From CBDFGT01 sp965247225 (GTDB lineage: Bacteria > Pseudomonadota > Alphaproteobacteria > Rhizobiales > Rhizobiaceae): a stretch of 64,000 nt of DNA. Positions 40,360 through 49,026 of the stretch are shown here, one piece after another (position 1 is the stretch's first letter; every line of letters begins with the position of its first letter). The stretch is taken from the NCBI GenBank assembly GCA_965247225.1, contig CBDFGT010000003.1, forward strand, positions 78,023 through 142,022. The letters are read 5' to 3'. The notes under the pieces are model-generated. The model did no database searches and was not told the origin of the DNA. It saw only the letters and a list, made by a program, of their open reading frames with translations. The position numbers and the translations under genes are program-made.

Positions 40360-40860
40360 TTACTTCTTCATCTTGCTGTGGTCGTGGCCTGCCGGTGGTT
40401 TGCCGGCCGTATCCTGGCCTTCGATCATGAATTCCACATCGATCTTTCCGGCCTTTTCAAAGGTCAGCGTGGCCTTGACCATATCGCCCTGCCTGAACGG
40501 CGGGTTCGGATTCATGAACATCACATGGTAGCCACCCTTGCGCAGGCTGGTTTCAGCCCCTGCCGGAATAGCAATACCATCGGGCACGGCTGCCATTTTC
40601 ATGACATCGCCTTCCATTTTCATTTCATGCAGCATGACCTCCGATGATACGGGCGAGGTGACCGAAAGGAGGCGGTCATCGACCTTGCCATGGTTGATGA
40701 CAGTGAAGAACCCATCGCCCACCGGCTGGCCCGGCAGCATTTCCGTGGAATTGGGATGGACGATTTCCAGATCACCCAGCTTGAATTCATGGGCATGGGC
40801 GAATGTGGCGACAAGGCTGAAGGCTGCACAGGCGGCCAGAAGGCGTAAGGACTGTTTCAT
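40360..40860 (-). CDS. Periplasmic copper chaperone PCu(A)C
   Basis: A 166-residue exported protein with signal peptide (MKQSLRLLAACAAFSLVATF, cleavage near AHAHE). The copper site H(M)x10Mx21HxM is visible: MLHEMKMEGDVMKM and later KGGYHVMFM. The end is His/Lys-rich (GHDHSKMKK). Such proteins load copper onto the CuA site of cytochrome oxidase, usually with SCO. It is the distal gene of the copper cluster; start at MKQSLRL (40860). Confidence 0.9.
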   Translation of the reverse strand: MKQSLRLLAACAAFSLVATFAHAHEFKLGDLEIVHPNSTEMLPGQPVGDGFFTVINHGKVDDRLLSVTSPVSSEVMLHEMKMEGDVMKMAAVPDGIAIPAGAETSLRKGGYHVMFMNPNPPFRQGDMVKATLTFEKAGKIDVEFMIEGQDTAGKPPAGHDHSKMKK

Positions 40861-40905
40861 GGTGTGCACTTTCTGTGTTGACGTTGGTATTATAGCATGA
40901 TGGCT

Positions 40906-41124
40906 CTAACCATTGGTGATGAGAATGAGAATGGTGAACATGGTCGGCACCAGAACCAGGGCCGGAAGGATGATGGCCGGATAGCCGAACATGATAATGG
41001 CGAGGATCCAGACCATGACCAGATTGACCAGGAAAAGGATTTTGGCCGTGACCGGCCCTTCGATGGCTTCGCGCAGCATCCAGCCGATCACCGGAATGGC
41101 ATAGACAACTTTCAGAACCATCAT
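40906..41124 (-). CDS. Small membrane protein of the copper cluster
   Basis: A 72-residue protein with two long hydrophobic helices (AKILFLVNLVMVWILAIIMF; YPAIILPALVLVPTMFTILI). No family recognised. The start overlaps the end of the SCO gene by 4 bp, so it is co-translated with it and probably works in copper delivery or oxidase assembly. Confidence 0.7.
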   Translation of the reverse strand: MMVLKVVYAIPVIGWMLREAIEGPVTAKILFLVNLVMVWILAIIMFGYPAIILPALVLVPTMFTILILITNG

Positions 41125-41714
41125 TGGCCTTTCACAAGGTTTTTGAGCTTTTCAATGGCCGTATCGGTATTTTCCCCATAGGAGATCGTGCCTTTGAAAT
41201 CACCATTCCTGTCCAGCAGGAAGACCGAGGCCGTGTGGTCCATCGTATAGTCGCCCCCCTCGCCCGGCACTTTGGCGGCATAGATGCGCCAGCCCCTGAT
41301 GACCCTGGCAATTTCAGCCGGATCGCCGGTGATGCCGGTAATGCGGTCTGACAGCGCGGTGACATAGCCATGCATGATATCGACCGTGTCGCGCTGCGGG
41401 TCCACGGTGATGTAATAGCCACGCAGTGCCTGGCCCTCCTCGCCCAGGGTCTTGAACCAGCCGGCCATTTCATAGAGCGTGGTCGGGCAGACATCCGGGC
41501 AATGGGTATAGCCGAAGAACAGGAGGCTCGGATGGCCCCTGAAGGCCTCCTGGGTGATCGGCTGGCCACGATCATCGGTCAGGGCGAAATCCGCCCCGAG
41601 ACGGCCTGTGGCCAATTGAGGGTTATTGCGCCAGATGCCCCAGGCACCCGCTGCCAGAAGAAGAAGGATGGCAAGGGCCATCCCCCAGAGATACCGGGAT
41701 TTCATGCCGGTCAT
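41121..41714 (-). CDS. SCO-family copper chaperone
   Basis: A 197-residue membrane-anchored thioredoxin-fold protein. One N-terminal helix (GMALAILLLLAAGAWGIW), the copper-binding CxxxC in FGYTHCPDVCPTTLYEM and the distal histidine in DYTMDHTASVFLLD. It inserts copper into, or reduces, the CuA site of cytochrome c oxidase. Start is M1 or M4 (MKSRYLW); the 5' end overlaps the upstream fusion chaperone gene by 4 bp. Confidence 0.92.
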   Translation of the reverse strand: MTGMKSRYLWGMALAILLLLAAGAWGIWRNNPQLATGRLGADFALTDDRGQPITQEAFRGHPSLLFFGYTHCPDVCPTTLYEMAGWFKTLGEEGQALRGYYITVDPQRDTVDIMHGYVTALSDRITGITGDPAEIARVIRGWRIYAAKVPGEGGDYTMDHTASVFLLDRNGDFKGTISYGENTDTAIEKLKNLVKGQ

Positions 41715-42616
41715 TTCTTGTGTTCCTTGTGGGCGTCGTGGCCGCCATTGTGGCCGTCATCACCGCTGATCATCATGGTCCCCTCAAAACTGTCGAACAG
41801 GGCGATCTTTTCCGCGCCCAGATGCGCTTCGGCACTATTGAGTCCGTCAGCCAATTTTATGGCAGAGGCTTGCGCAATGCCCATTTTGGTCAGGGCAGTG
41901 GCATCTCTCAGGCTTGCACCGGAGCAAAGGTGAATGGCCCAGCCCTTTTCACCCTTTTTCAAAAGCGCACGGCCACCCTTGCCATCCTGCGCCCAGCTTG
42001 CCACAGCCCAGTCACCATCAACCACCACCGGCTCGACAACCAGCGGATTTTCAGGGGTTTCAAACTGCGCCTTCATGATCACCGGAATGGCTTCCAGCGC
42101 GTTTTCCGGCTGTTTCATGCCTGCGGCATCGCCGCCATGGGCATGATGGCCTTCTTCTGCCCTGGCACCGGCAGCATCAACGGCGAATTCCACATCGACC
42201 GGACCGGCCTTTTCAAACACCAGAGTGGCCTTCACCCTATCGCCTTCCCTGAAACCCTGTTTGAGCTGCATGAACATGACATGCAAGCCGCCCTTCTTGA
42301 GCTCCACCGTGGCACCGGGCGGAATTTCAATCCCGTTGGGCAATTGCCGCATTTTCATGACATCGCCTTCCATGGCCATTTCATGGATCTGCATTTCACC
42401 GGCAGCAGGGGACGACGCGGCAATCAGCCGGTCGGCTTCCTTGCCTGTGTTGACGATGGTCATGAAACCACCGGCCACCGGCGCTCCCGGCAATGTGGCC
42501 ATGGCATGGGGATGGTGGATTTCCAGAGCGCCGACCCTGGCACCATGGGCCAGGGCAGACAGGGTGGACAGGGCAGCAAGGGCTGCGGCGGCAGCAAGGG
42601 TTTTGAGCAGTTTCAT
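41711..42616 (-). CDS. PCu(A)C domain fused to a copper-uptake-associated C-terminal domain
   Basis: A 301-residue exported protein. Signal peptide (LLKTLAAAAALAALSTLSAL, cleavage before HGARVG), PCuAC domain with MQIHEMAMEGDVMKM and GGLHVMFM (~20-150), a His-rich linker (EEGHHAHGGDAAGMK) and a second domain (~170-290: PLVVEPVVVDGDWAVASWAQ, HLCSGASLRDATAL) of the kind annotated as copper-uptake-system-associated. The tail is His-rich (HNGGHDAHKEHKK). It differs from the single-domain chaperone at 40360 and may act as donor or sensor. Confidence 0.87.
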   Translation of the reverse strand: MKLLKTLAAAAALAALSTLSALAHGARVGALEIHHPHAMATLPGAPVAGGFMTIVNTGKEADRLIAASSPAAGEMQIHEMAMEGDVMKMRQLPNGIEIPPGATVELKKGGLHVMFMQLKQGFREGDRVKATLVFEKAGPVDVEFAVDAAGARAEEGHHAHGGDAAGMKQPENALEAIPVIMKAQFETPENPLVVEPVVVDGDWAVASWAQDGKGGRALLKKGEKGWAIHLCSGASLRDATALTKMGIAQASAIKLADGLNSAEAHLGAEKIALFDSFEGTMMISGDDGHNGGHDAHKEHKK

Positions 42617-42646
42617 CGGTGTTTCCTTGTTATCGGGATGGAAGTT

Positions 42647-44059
42647 TCAGGCAAAAAAAGCTTTCAGCGGCTTGATGCTGGACAGGATGACCAGATCAAA
42701 CAGCAGCACGGCAATCATGGTCAGGCCCACCAGCGGGAAAGCCAGACTGAGAAGCAGCATGAAGAACACGGCACCTTTCCAAACAGGAAGGTCCACCGGG
42801 ACCGGAGGTGCGGCAAGACGGAAGACACCGGAGGGACGGCGCATCCACCACATGACAAGACCCGAGACGCAGAGAAAGATGACCGACAGGCAGAACAGCG
42901 CATTCAGCACCGAATTCCACCAGCCCAGATCGCCCTGATGCAGGGCAATACCGACCGCCATGCTTTTGCCTGCGAGCGAATAATCGGCAAAATCGACCTT
43001 TGCCAGAACCTTGCCGGTATATTGATCGATATGGATCGTCCGGTCGCCCGCCGGATTCGTCGTATCGCCGTCCATACTGTCAGCCGATATGGTGTAAACC
43101 CCGGTTTCACCGTCCGGGACATTGACCCGGAAACCGCTGCTGAACCCGTTTTCACGGGCGAAAGCCACGATGGTATTCAGGTTGACAGGAACGCCGTCCC
43201 GGATACCCGGTGAACCCTTGTCCGAACCGGAGACCGGCATCTTCGTCTGTTCCAGCGCCCAGGGCACTTCATGCAGCGCGCCTGCGTTCATTGCGGCATG
43301 CGTCTTGTCGGAAAGCGGAATATTATCCCATTTTTCCGCCGGAAAGGTGCTCCATGCCTGAACGAACTTGCCGCCCCAGACGCCGGTCCAGGCCATGCCG
43401 GACAGCAGGAAGAACAGCAGAACGATGGAAATGGCATAGCCTGCGGTGGAATGCAGTTCTTTCCACAACATCCGGCGCTTTGCCGCGAGATCGGGAACAA
43501 GCGCCGAGAGCAATGTCCTGCCCTTGCGCGGCCACCAGAGATAAAGACCCGTGATGATGAGCATGACCCCGAACCCGGCAGCAATCTCGATCAGCCTGTC
43601 GCCGATATCCCCGATGAGCAACGTACCGTGAATGTCGCTGGCGAAATAGAACCAGCTGTCTTCCTTGATCACATTGTCGAGAACCTTGCCTGCCACCGGA
43701 TCAACCGTGACAATATGGTCCTTGTCGTGGAGAGTGACAACAAATTGCGAGGCGCGGCCTTCGTCCCTGGAGACAATATATTGTTTCAGGGTGCCGCCCG
43801 GCAAGGCATCAAGCGCCGCAGTGGCCCGGGCAACGATGCTAAGCTGCGGACCAGGTCCGGACATATAGATTTTCTCGCCAAAGCGGGTCTCGATGGAATT
43901 GAAATAGACCATGATCAAGCCGGTGACGGCCAGCATCAACAGGAAGGGAACAACAAAGAGGCCGGCATAGAAATGCCAGCGCCAGGCGGCGAAATAGAAT
44001 ATGTTGGCCGTGGTAGGCCTGGCAGGCACAGGGGCCGCGCCGGAGGTGATATCAGTCAT
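42647..44059 (-). CDS. PepSY-domain membrane protein (iron-regulated PepSY_TM type)
   Basis: A 470-residue protein with four membrane helices: FYAGLFVVPFLLMLAVTGLI, FGVMLIITGLYLWWPRKGRT, AISIVLLFFLLSGMAWTG, LFCLSVIFLCVSGLVMWWMR and a final hydrophobic stretch. PepSY-type periplasmic parts include VVTLHDKDHIVTVDPVAGKV and TIHIDQYTGKVLAKVDFADY. The family contains putative ferric or flavin reductases; here the copper neighbours suggest a role in metal reduction. It starts 74 bp after the Crp/Fnr gene on the same strand. Confidence 0.87.
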   Translation of the reverse strand: MTDITSGAAPVPARPTTANIFYFAAWRWHFYAGLFVVPFLLMLAVTGLIMVYFNSIETRFGEKIYMSGPGPQLSIVARATAALDALPGGTLKQYIVSRDEGRASQFVVTLHDKDHIVTVDPVAGKVLDNVIKEDSWFYFASDIHGTLLIGDIGDRLIEIAAGFGVMLIITGLYLWWPRKGRTLLSALVPDLAAKRRMLWKELHSTAGYAISIVLLFFLLSGMAWTGVWGGKFVQAWSTFPAEKWDNIPLSDKTHAAMNAGALHEVPWALEQTKMPVSGSDKGSPGIRDGVPVNLNTIVAFARENGFSSGFRVNVPDGETGVYTISADSMDGDTTNPAGDRTIHIDQYTGKVLAKVDFADYSLAGKSMAVGIALHQGDLGWWNSVLNALFCLSVIFLCVSGLVMWWMRRPSGVFRLAAPPVPVDLPVWKGAVFFMLLLSLAFPLVGLTMIAVLLFDLVILSSIKPLKAFFA

Positions 44060-44097
44060 GGTTTTCCCTCAAAATTTTAAAAGGTGCAATGGAATGT

Positions 44098-44122
44098 GCG
44101 GCCGGGCGTGATGTCCGGCCGC
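44098..44122. other. GC-rich hairpin between crp-type and PepSY genes
   Basis: GCGGCCGG at 44098-44105 pairs with CCGGCCGC at 44115-44122 around a 9-base loop. No U-tract follows on the minus strand. It could attenuate read-through or protect mRNA ends. Confidence 0.45.
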
Positions 44123-44132
44123 TTTGACCGGT

Positions 44133-44828
44133 TTACTGGGCCCGCTGGTCCGGCATGGCCGCCCTCTTCCAGAGAAGCTCCGGTTGCAGGATGGTGATAC
44201 GTTCGGTTTGCTCAAAGGCAATCAGGCCGTCGCGCTTGAGCGCATTGAGGCAGCGGCTGACCGTTTCCACCGTCAGGCCCAGCCAGTCGCCGAGATCGGC
44301 CCTTGTCAGATAGAGATTGAAGGTGACGTTTTTCTTCCGGCCGCCCGAGCGCTGCTCCGGCATGAACTGGTCGGCCAGATCAAGCACCGCAGAGGCGACC
44401 TTTTCATCCGCCGTCTTGCGGCCCAGAAGCAATGTATGGTTGCGGGCGCGATCCAGCGATGTCATCACCTGTTCGGCAATATGGGCCTTGTCCGCCGCTT
44501 CGGGCGTGCGCTCCAGTATTGTATAGGTCAGGGCTTCTGCCGTGCAGAGATTATTGCCCGGAATGAACGGGCCCAGAAGACGGCCGGGGCCGATAATATC
44601 GATGATCTGGCGGCGACCATCCTTCATGCTGTGATAAAGGGCCACGCAGCCGTCCAGCACCCTGTAGAGGCAAGCGTTGCCTTCGGTGATGATCACGGCG
44701 CGGGGCTGGATCATTTTTGAGACATTTCCGGATTTTCGTCCAGAGTTTCTCATGGACGGTTGCGCCCGCATTCCGTCCGGAACGGGCGGTATTGGCAGCC
44801 TGTCCGGCTGCGCGACAAGTGTGTGCAT
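44133..44828 (-). CDS. Crp/Fnr-family transcriptional regulator
   Basis: A 231-residue regulator. Cyclic-nucleotide-type beta barrel (~residues 40-130: GNACLYRVLDGCVALYHSMK, RRQIIDIIGPGRLLGPFIPG) and a winged helix with TRADLGDWLGLTVETVSRCL and NALKRDGLIAF. The recognition helix E-x-x-S-R is typical of FNR/FixK-like binding to TTGAT-N4-ATCAA. The N-terminal four-cysteine cluster of true FNR is absent, so it probably does not sense oxygen by itself. It lies in the copper cluster and may control it. Confidence 0.88.
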   Translation of the reverse strand: MHTLVAQPDRLPIPPVPDGMRAQPSMRNSGRKSGNVSKMIQPRAVIITEGNACLYRVLDGCVALYHSMKDGRRQIIDIIGPGRLLGPFIPGNNLCTAEALTYTILERTPEAADKAHIAEQVMTSLDRARNHTLLLGRKTADEKVASAVLDLADQFMPEQRSGGRKKNVTFNLYLTRADLGDWLGLTVETVSRCLNALKRDGLIAFEQTERITILQPELLWKRAAMPDQRAQ

Positions 44829-44920
44829 GATGTTCCATCCTGATACGGCCCGGCAGGCGCAAAGGCGCTTTCATGGGCCAAATGACAAGGAGCGCGGCAG
44901 CACCAGGCTGCCTGCGCGGC

Positions 44921-45316
44921 TTATGACATCAGGACGGAAGGAGGGGCGCGCGGGCCGGAACCCGGCGGATAAAGCCGCTGGCGGAAAGCCTCTGCCCGGA
45001 CCGGTGGCAGAAGGGGCTGCGCAGACGCCATGACGGCACCGCCCACGGCAGGCGGTTGCGGAATGACAACAGAGGCTGAAAGGCGGCATGCCTCGCAGTC
45101 GTGGCTCATCTGGTGTTTGAGTTTGCCGGAACCATCATCACCGGGAAGACACAGATCCGGCACTGTTCCGTCTGGCAGCGTATAGGCTGCCAGCTCAACC
45201 TGCGACAGGGCCTGCACATCCAGCGGCTTATGGGCAAAACCGACCGACAGGAGAGCAATGGCGCAGGCCATGCGCAGCCATTTCATCCATGATGTGGTTT
45301 TTGACACCATCTGCAA
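44921..45316 (-). CDS. DUF2946-like exported protein
   Basis: A 131-residue protein with an N-terminal signal/anchor (RMACAIALLSVGFAH) and the pattern HQMSHDCEACRLSASVVIPQ, seen in small DUF2946-type proteins near copper genes. It has one CxxC-like pair (CEAC) plus nearby His and Met. The C-terminus is Pro-rich. It is the first gene of the minus-strand copper cluster. Start uncertain among MQMVSKT and MKWLRMA. A metal-related role is inferred from context. Confidence 0.7.
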   Translation of the reverse strand: MQMVSKTTSWMKWLRMACAIALLSVGFAHKPLDVQALSQVELAAYTLPDGTVPDLCLPGDDGSGKLKHQMSHDCEACRLSASVVIPQPPAVGGAVMASAQPLLPPVRAEAFRQRLYPPGSGPRAPPSVLMS

Positions 45317-45370
45317 TTTCAGTCCCCGTGACTGCGAGAATGTCTAATCCAGCTGTTGCGTTGCGTCAAT

Positions 45371-45425
45371 GCGGCATTTTGGGGGCGGCATTTTGGGGGC
45401 GGCATTTTGGGGGCGGCATTTTGGT
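45371..45425. repeat. 15-bp tandem repeat and GGACA-type microsatellite
   Basis: GCGGCATTTTGGGGG is repeated at 45371-45385, 45386-45400 and 45401-45415 with a partial fourth copy to 45425. About 15 bp on, 45440-45480 has further short repeats (GGAAC and GGACA units). Non-coding, between the copper cluster and the GST gene. Confidence 0.88.
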
Positions 45426-45593
45426 GCTGATGCCTGTAGGGCGGAACGGAACGGGACAGGACAGGACAGGGCGGGCCGGAACAACCAAAGCTGATTGTTG
45501 CATCAGAAAAGATCATGGAAGCGGGCCGCCGGGTCCGCTGTTTTTGTATGAATACACTTGCTACTGTTCCCTCCTGACAACAGGAGCACACCC

Positions 45594-46253
45594 ATGCTGA
45601 CCATCTATGGCGTCTATCAATCCCGCGCCTCGCGTGTTTACTGGATGGCCGAGGAACTGGGCCTGGCTTACACGAGCGTGCCGGTGATCCAGGCCCGCAT
45701 GCTGGACAATCCGCTGGCCGAAGATGCGCGGATCAACACCGCCTCGCCCGCCTTCCACGCCATCAACCCGCAAGGGCTGATTCCCTGCATCGTCGACGAC
45801 GGGCTGATGATGATCGAATCGCTGGCGATCACCCATTATCTGGCGGAAAAGCACGGCGGACCGCTGGCACCACAGACACCTGCCGAACGCGGGCAGATGC
45901 TGCAATGGTCGCTGTTTGCCGCCACCACCATCGAGCCGCACAGCGTGAGGATTGTTCTCACCCATGATGCAGGCCAGCAGGACACGCCGGGCGGCCGGGA
46001 GACCATCGCCGTTGCCACAAGGCTTCTGAAAAAACCGCTGGCGCTGGTGGAAGCCCGGCTTGCCGCGGGCGACTTTCTGGTGGGCAACCGCTTTACCGTG
46101 GCCGACCTCAACATGAGCGAAGTGCTGCGCTATGTGATGAGCGAGACGGAATTCATGGCGCACTATCCGCGCATTCTCGCCTGGTATGAACGCTGCCACG
46201 CCCGCCCGGCCTTCCGGCGCATGTGGGCGGTGCGGGAGATGGAGAGCGTGTGA
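45594..46253 (+). CDS. Glutathione S-transferase-family protein
   Basis: A 219-residue GST. Thioredoxin-like N-domain: MLTIYGVYQSRASRVYWMAE with the likely catalytic serine/tyrosine near residue 10, NPQGLIPCIVDDGLMMIESL (cis-proline and the ES motif for glutathione). Helical C-domain with FLVGNRFTVADLNMSEVLRY. Start ATG at 45594 after CAGGAG. It may detoxify electrophiles. Upstream DNA carries short tandem repeats. Confidence 0.9.
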   Translation: MLTIYGVYQSRASRVYWMAEELGLAYTSVPVIQARMLDNPLAEDARINTASPAFHAINPQGLIPCIVDDGLMMIESLAITHYLAEKHGGPLAPQTPAERGQMLQWSLFAATTIEPHSVRIVLTHDAGQQDTPGGRETIAVATRLLKKPLALVEARLAAGDFLVGNRFTVADLNMSEVLRYVMSETEFMAHYPRILAWYERCHARPAFRRMWAVREMESV

Positions 46254-46302
46254 GGGGGTTACATCCTTTGGCTGTACGCCACGATACCTCGCGTACAATG
46301 AA

Positions 46303-47544
46303 CTATTTCTTGAGCGGCGGCATCAAGAAGAAACTTTTTTGTGGATTTAGAAGCAAAGTATCGGTTGGTCGAACGCCATTAGCGCTCCGGCGTTCACCAC
46401 CGTTTTCTGTTCTAATTGCCAGATCCGGATTATCAATCATCGCTTGGGCCAAATCCAAAGAATGGCTCGGTGTTTCGTTGCTTATGCTTCTAACGAATTG
46501 TGAGATTGTAACAGCATCGCCAAATTCGGATACAGCTTTGGGGATGTCATAGAACAGCTCCTCTCGTGCCTTTTGACGGTCTTCCTTCCCGAATAGATAT
46601 TCCTGCCCCTCTCTGGTTGGGTCATAAACCAGCATCTTAAGACCTGAACGTCCGAAGTGGCATTGAACACCCGGATTATCATGAAGCAGATCATTGTATA
46701 CTTGGCGCGCTTTGGGTTCGTTCGCAAAATGCAGTAACCAGTAGAGCCAACCGCCTGGATTATTGATCGCAAAGGGGCTGACATATGGGCCACACCTTCT
46801 GTAAGATTCAAAGACCAGCTTCTCAATTGCTGCCAGCCACTCACGTTTGCTAGCAACTTTTGATATATCTTCAGCTTGTTTCGCATCAACGCCATGCTTC
46901 TCAAGAGTTTTTATTAGGGAATCCTTATTATTGATAGATAAATATGTTAACAATGTTTGTGCAGAAAAATTCAAAAGCACCTCGGCAGATTGGTATGTCG
47001 TAAGTATGTCAACTATTGTTGATTGCTTTACAAGCGTATTACCGCATTGATCCAAATTAAAAAATACATTTCGAGTGATATTTTCGCTTGTTAAATATTT
47101 CTTAATGTCAGGATATGCAGTTTCAAACTCTTTATTTAAATACACAACCTTAACGTCAAGGTCATTGCTCTGGTGGCACATACCAATCAAGGGTGTGACG
47201 TTACCCTTTAATATTTCGATGGCATCTGTATTAAGATCATTGAATATCAGCAGGCATTCGAATCGTATTTGCGCCATTCCTTCGGCTAAACGACGTATGT
47301 TTATTTCCCGCGTCTGTTCCAGAAGCAATTCAAGAAAGATTAGAGGAGACCCCGGATGTCCGCCTGCATATGCGCCAGCTCCTGCAAATCCATCGACAAT
47401 TGCAAGCCTAAAGCGGGATTGTTGTGGGAGCCTGCAACGAATTTGTAGGTACTCTACAAGATATCGACGTAGCACTTGATGTTTTTTCTTGGAATGCTCT
47501 TTCAGAGTCGCTCCATCAATCCAGCGATACGGCACCTGCACCAT
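46303..47544 (-). CDS. tcmP: Three-Cys-motif partner protein TcmP
   Basis: A 413-residue protein. Near residue 45 LAIVDGFAGAGAYAGGHPGS resembles a nucleotide- or SAM-binding loop; later FFNLDQCGNTLVKQSTIVDI and a long helical C-terminus (EQEYLF-like block GQEYLFGKEDRQKAREELFY). It matches the TcmP family, defined by its pairing with the three-Cys-motif protein encoded just upstream. The start overlaps that gene's stop (TAATG), so the pair is co-translated. Codon use is AT-rich relative to the region, indicating recent transfer. Activity is unknown; a methyltransferase-like role is possible. Confidence 0.85.
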   Translation of the reverse strand: MVQVPYRWIDGATLKEHSKKKHQVLRRYLVEYLQIRCRLPQQSRFRLAIVDGFAGAGAYAGGHPGSPLIFLELLLEQTREINIRRLAEGMAQIRFECLLIFNDLNTDAIEILKGNVTPLIGMCHQSNDLDVKVVYLNKEFETAYPDIKKYLTSENITRNVFFNLDQCGNTLVKQSTIVDILTTYQSAEVLLNFSAQTLLTYLSINNKDSLIKTLEKHGVDAKQAEDISKVASKREWLAAIEKLVFESYRRCGPYVSPFAINNPGGWLYWLLHFANEPKARQVYNDLLHDNPGVQCHFGRSGLKMLVYDPTREGQEYLFGKEDRQKAREELFYDIPKAVSEFGDAVTISQFVRSISNETPSHSLDLAQAMIDNPDLAIRTENGGERRSANGVRPTDTLLLNPQKSFFLMPPLKK

Positions 47545-48332
47545 TAAGCACCCACCTGTTGCTCAGAGACAGAAGGCATTTCATCCCAAGTTTTACCTCG
47601 ATACTCCCTGCCATTCGCTTTCTTCGACCTTTTTTTGTTGTCGGCACCCCAAGTTCCCCACTGCTTGAAGAAAAAGGCGGTGTCAAACTGGCGGCAAAGT
47701 TCGTGAATCTCGTCTATCCATTCTTCACGAATTGGTCTTGCGGAGGGGCCACTCTCGCCACCGACAATCGCCCAATGGATATCGTCAATATCAATTTCAC
47801 CTACTGGACCAATCAGTGGTTCAAACGAAATAAAGCGCACTGCCGCGGGGATTTTGCGAAGTTCTTCCACTCTATGAACCACGTCAGAATTTTCCACGCT
47901 CGTTCCCAGCCAAACATTAGCGAGCGTTTTTCCAATTTTCCTATTTACCAACTCAGCCATGCGATCTGGTCGCTTCGTTAGTATCTGATAATTATGATGT
48001 GGAGTTTCTGCCATCACTCCCCAGACCTTCAAAATGAAATCATCTGTGACCTGTTCGTGGAAAAGATCGGACATTGAGTTCACAAAGATGTTACGCGGCT
48101 TCTTCCACTTAAGCGGGATGCCTAGCGCTTCCTCGTCCATGCGAACTATGTTTTTCCAAATTGTTCGCTTCCCACTCTTGCGCGTAAGGCCGTGGTATTT
48201 TGCCACCCCCATCGCCTCTAAACGTCGAGCCATCTGCATCGCGTAACAATTCGTGCATCCCGCCGACATAATTTTGCATCCCGCAACAGGGTTCCAAGTG
48301 GTGTCAGTCCATTCGATGCGGGTCTCAGCCAT
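47544..48332 (-). CDS. DUF5131 / phage Gp37-Gp68 three-Cys-motif protein
   Basis: A 262-residue protein of the DUF5131 (Gp37/Gp68) family. The N-terminal three-Cys motif is WNPVAGCKIMSAGCTNCYAM (C-x5-C-x2-C), resembling a 4Fe-4S site of radical-SAM-like proteins. Later blocks: KPRNIFVNSMSDLFHEQVTD, YQILTKRPDRM, VWLGTSVENSDVVHRVEELR, FISFEPLIGP and AIVGGESGPSARPI, all typical. Known from phages and genomic islands with unproven chemistry. Paired with TcmP. About 445 bp of AT-rich DNA separates it from tRNA-Pro. Confidence 0.88.
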   Translation of the reverse strand: MAETRIEWTDTTWNPVAGCKIMSAGCTNCYAMQMARRLEAMGVAKYHGLTRKSGKRTIWKNIVRMDEEALGIPLKWKKPRNIFVNSMSDLFHEQVTDDFILKVWGVMAETPHHNYQILTKRPDRMAELVNRKIGKTLANVWLGTSVENSDVVHRVEELRKIPAAVRFISFEPLIGPVGEIDIDDIHWAIVGGESGPSARPIREEWIDEIHELCRQFDTAFFFKQWGTWGADNKKRSKKANGREYRGKTWDEMPSVSEQQVGA

Positions 48333-48776
48333 TGTGTCACCTTATGCTTTCGTACTATTTGACCAATAGTAAGTTCTCATAATGTTCCATACGCAAAATT
48401 TCCAAACATTTTATTAACCAAATATCTCATTCCTTTGGCGCAGGCAAATTAGGTTGTAAAATAACTACTCCAAAACCAAATCATGCAACGCATGCGACCT
48501 TCAAAGGGGTGCCTCAGTACTAGTTCAATCGGTTCACGCCTGACCCGGCGCACATTCGAGTGAAGTCAAGGGTATAGTAGCCTCCAATAAGGAACAAAGG
48601 AAGAACACCATTGATCTAACACGCTGACGGAATCAGTGCAAGTCTTCTTTGCCAAAATCGTTTTCTAGCCGGGTTTGTTGAGTCTGATGGGGTGAACGGA
48701 GACAGAACCCACAGAATTACCTTACGGGTGAAGGCCATTGCCACTTACCGCAAAAATACTATCATTTCAGGGAAAA
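48333..48776. other. Intergenic region between the tcm pair and tRNA-Pro
   Basis: About 445 bp, AT-rich in the first third. No gene, hairpin or repeat that I can support. I looked for a duplicated tRNA 3' end (attachment site) here and beyond tcmP near 46260 and found none. Confidence 0.5.
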
Positions 48777-48853
48777 TGGTCGGAGTGAGATGATTCGAAC
48801 ATCCGACCCCCTCGTCCCGAACGAGGTGCGCTACCGGGCTGCGCTACACTCCG
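48777..48853 (-). tRNA. tRNA-Pro (anticodon CGG)
   Basis: Read on the minus strand, a complete cloverleaf: acceptor CGGAGTG pairing with CACTCCG, D-arm with GCAGCCCGGTAGCGC, anticodon arm CCTCG-TTCGGGA-CGAGG (anticodon CGG), T-loop TTCGAAT, and an encoded CCA end. Length 77 nt. It flanks the low-GC tcm island. Confidence 0.96.
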
Positions 48854-49026
48854 CCAATGCGATGCGGCATTTTAATGCAAAGTCCTGTCCTGTTCAAGGG
48901 CATTTTTCAAAAGATGACGGTTTTTGGCATGGCGTGACCCGTGCGCGGGTTTGCGCGGCGTGTCGCCCCTTTGCCTGCCGCAGGGATTGCGTTATCAGCA
49001 GGCGTGACAACAGGGATACTGGCAGC

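Noticed and set aside
44098..44122. Terminator between the Crp/Fnr-type and PepSY genes
   Set aside because: The hairpin is strong but lacks a U-tract on the minus strand, so I list it only as a structure.
46254..48860. Attachment-site duplication of the tRNA-Pro 3' end flanking the tcm island
   Set aside because: No direct repeat of the tRNA 3' end was found near 46260 or between 48333 and 48776, and no integrase is present.
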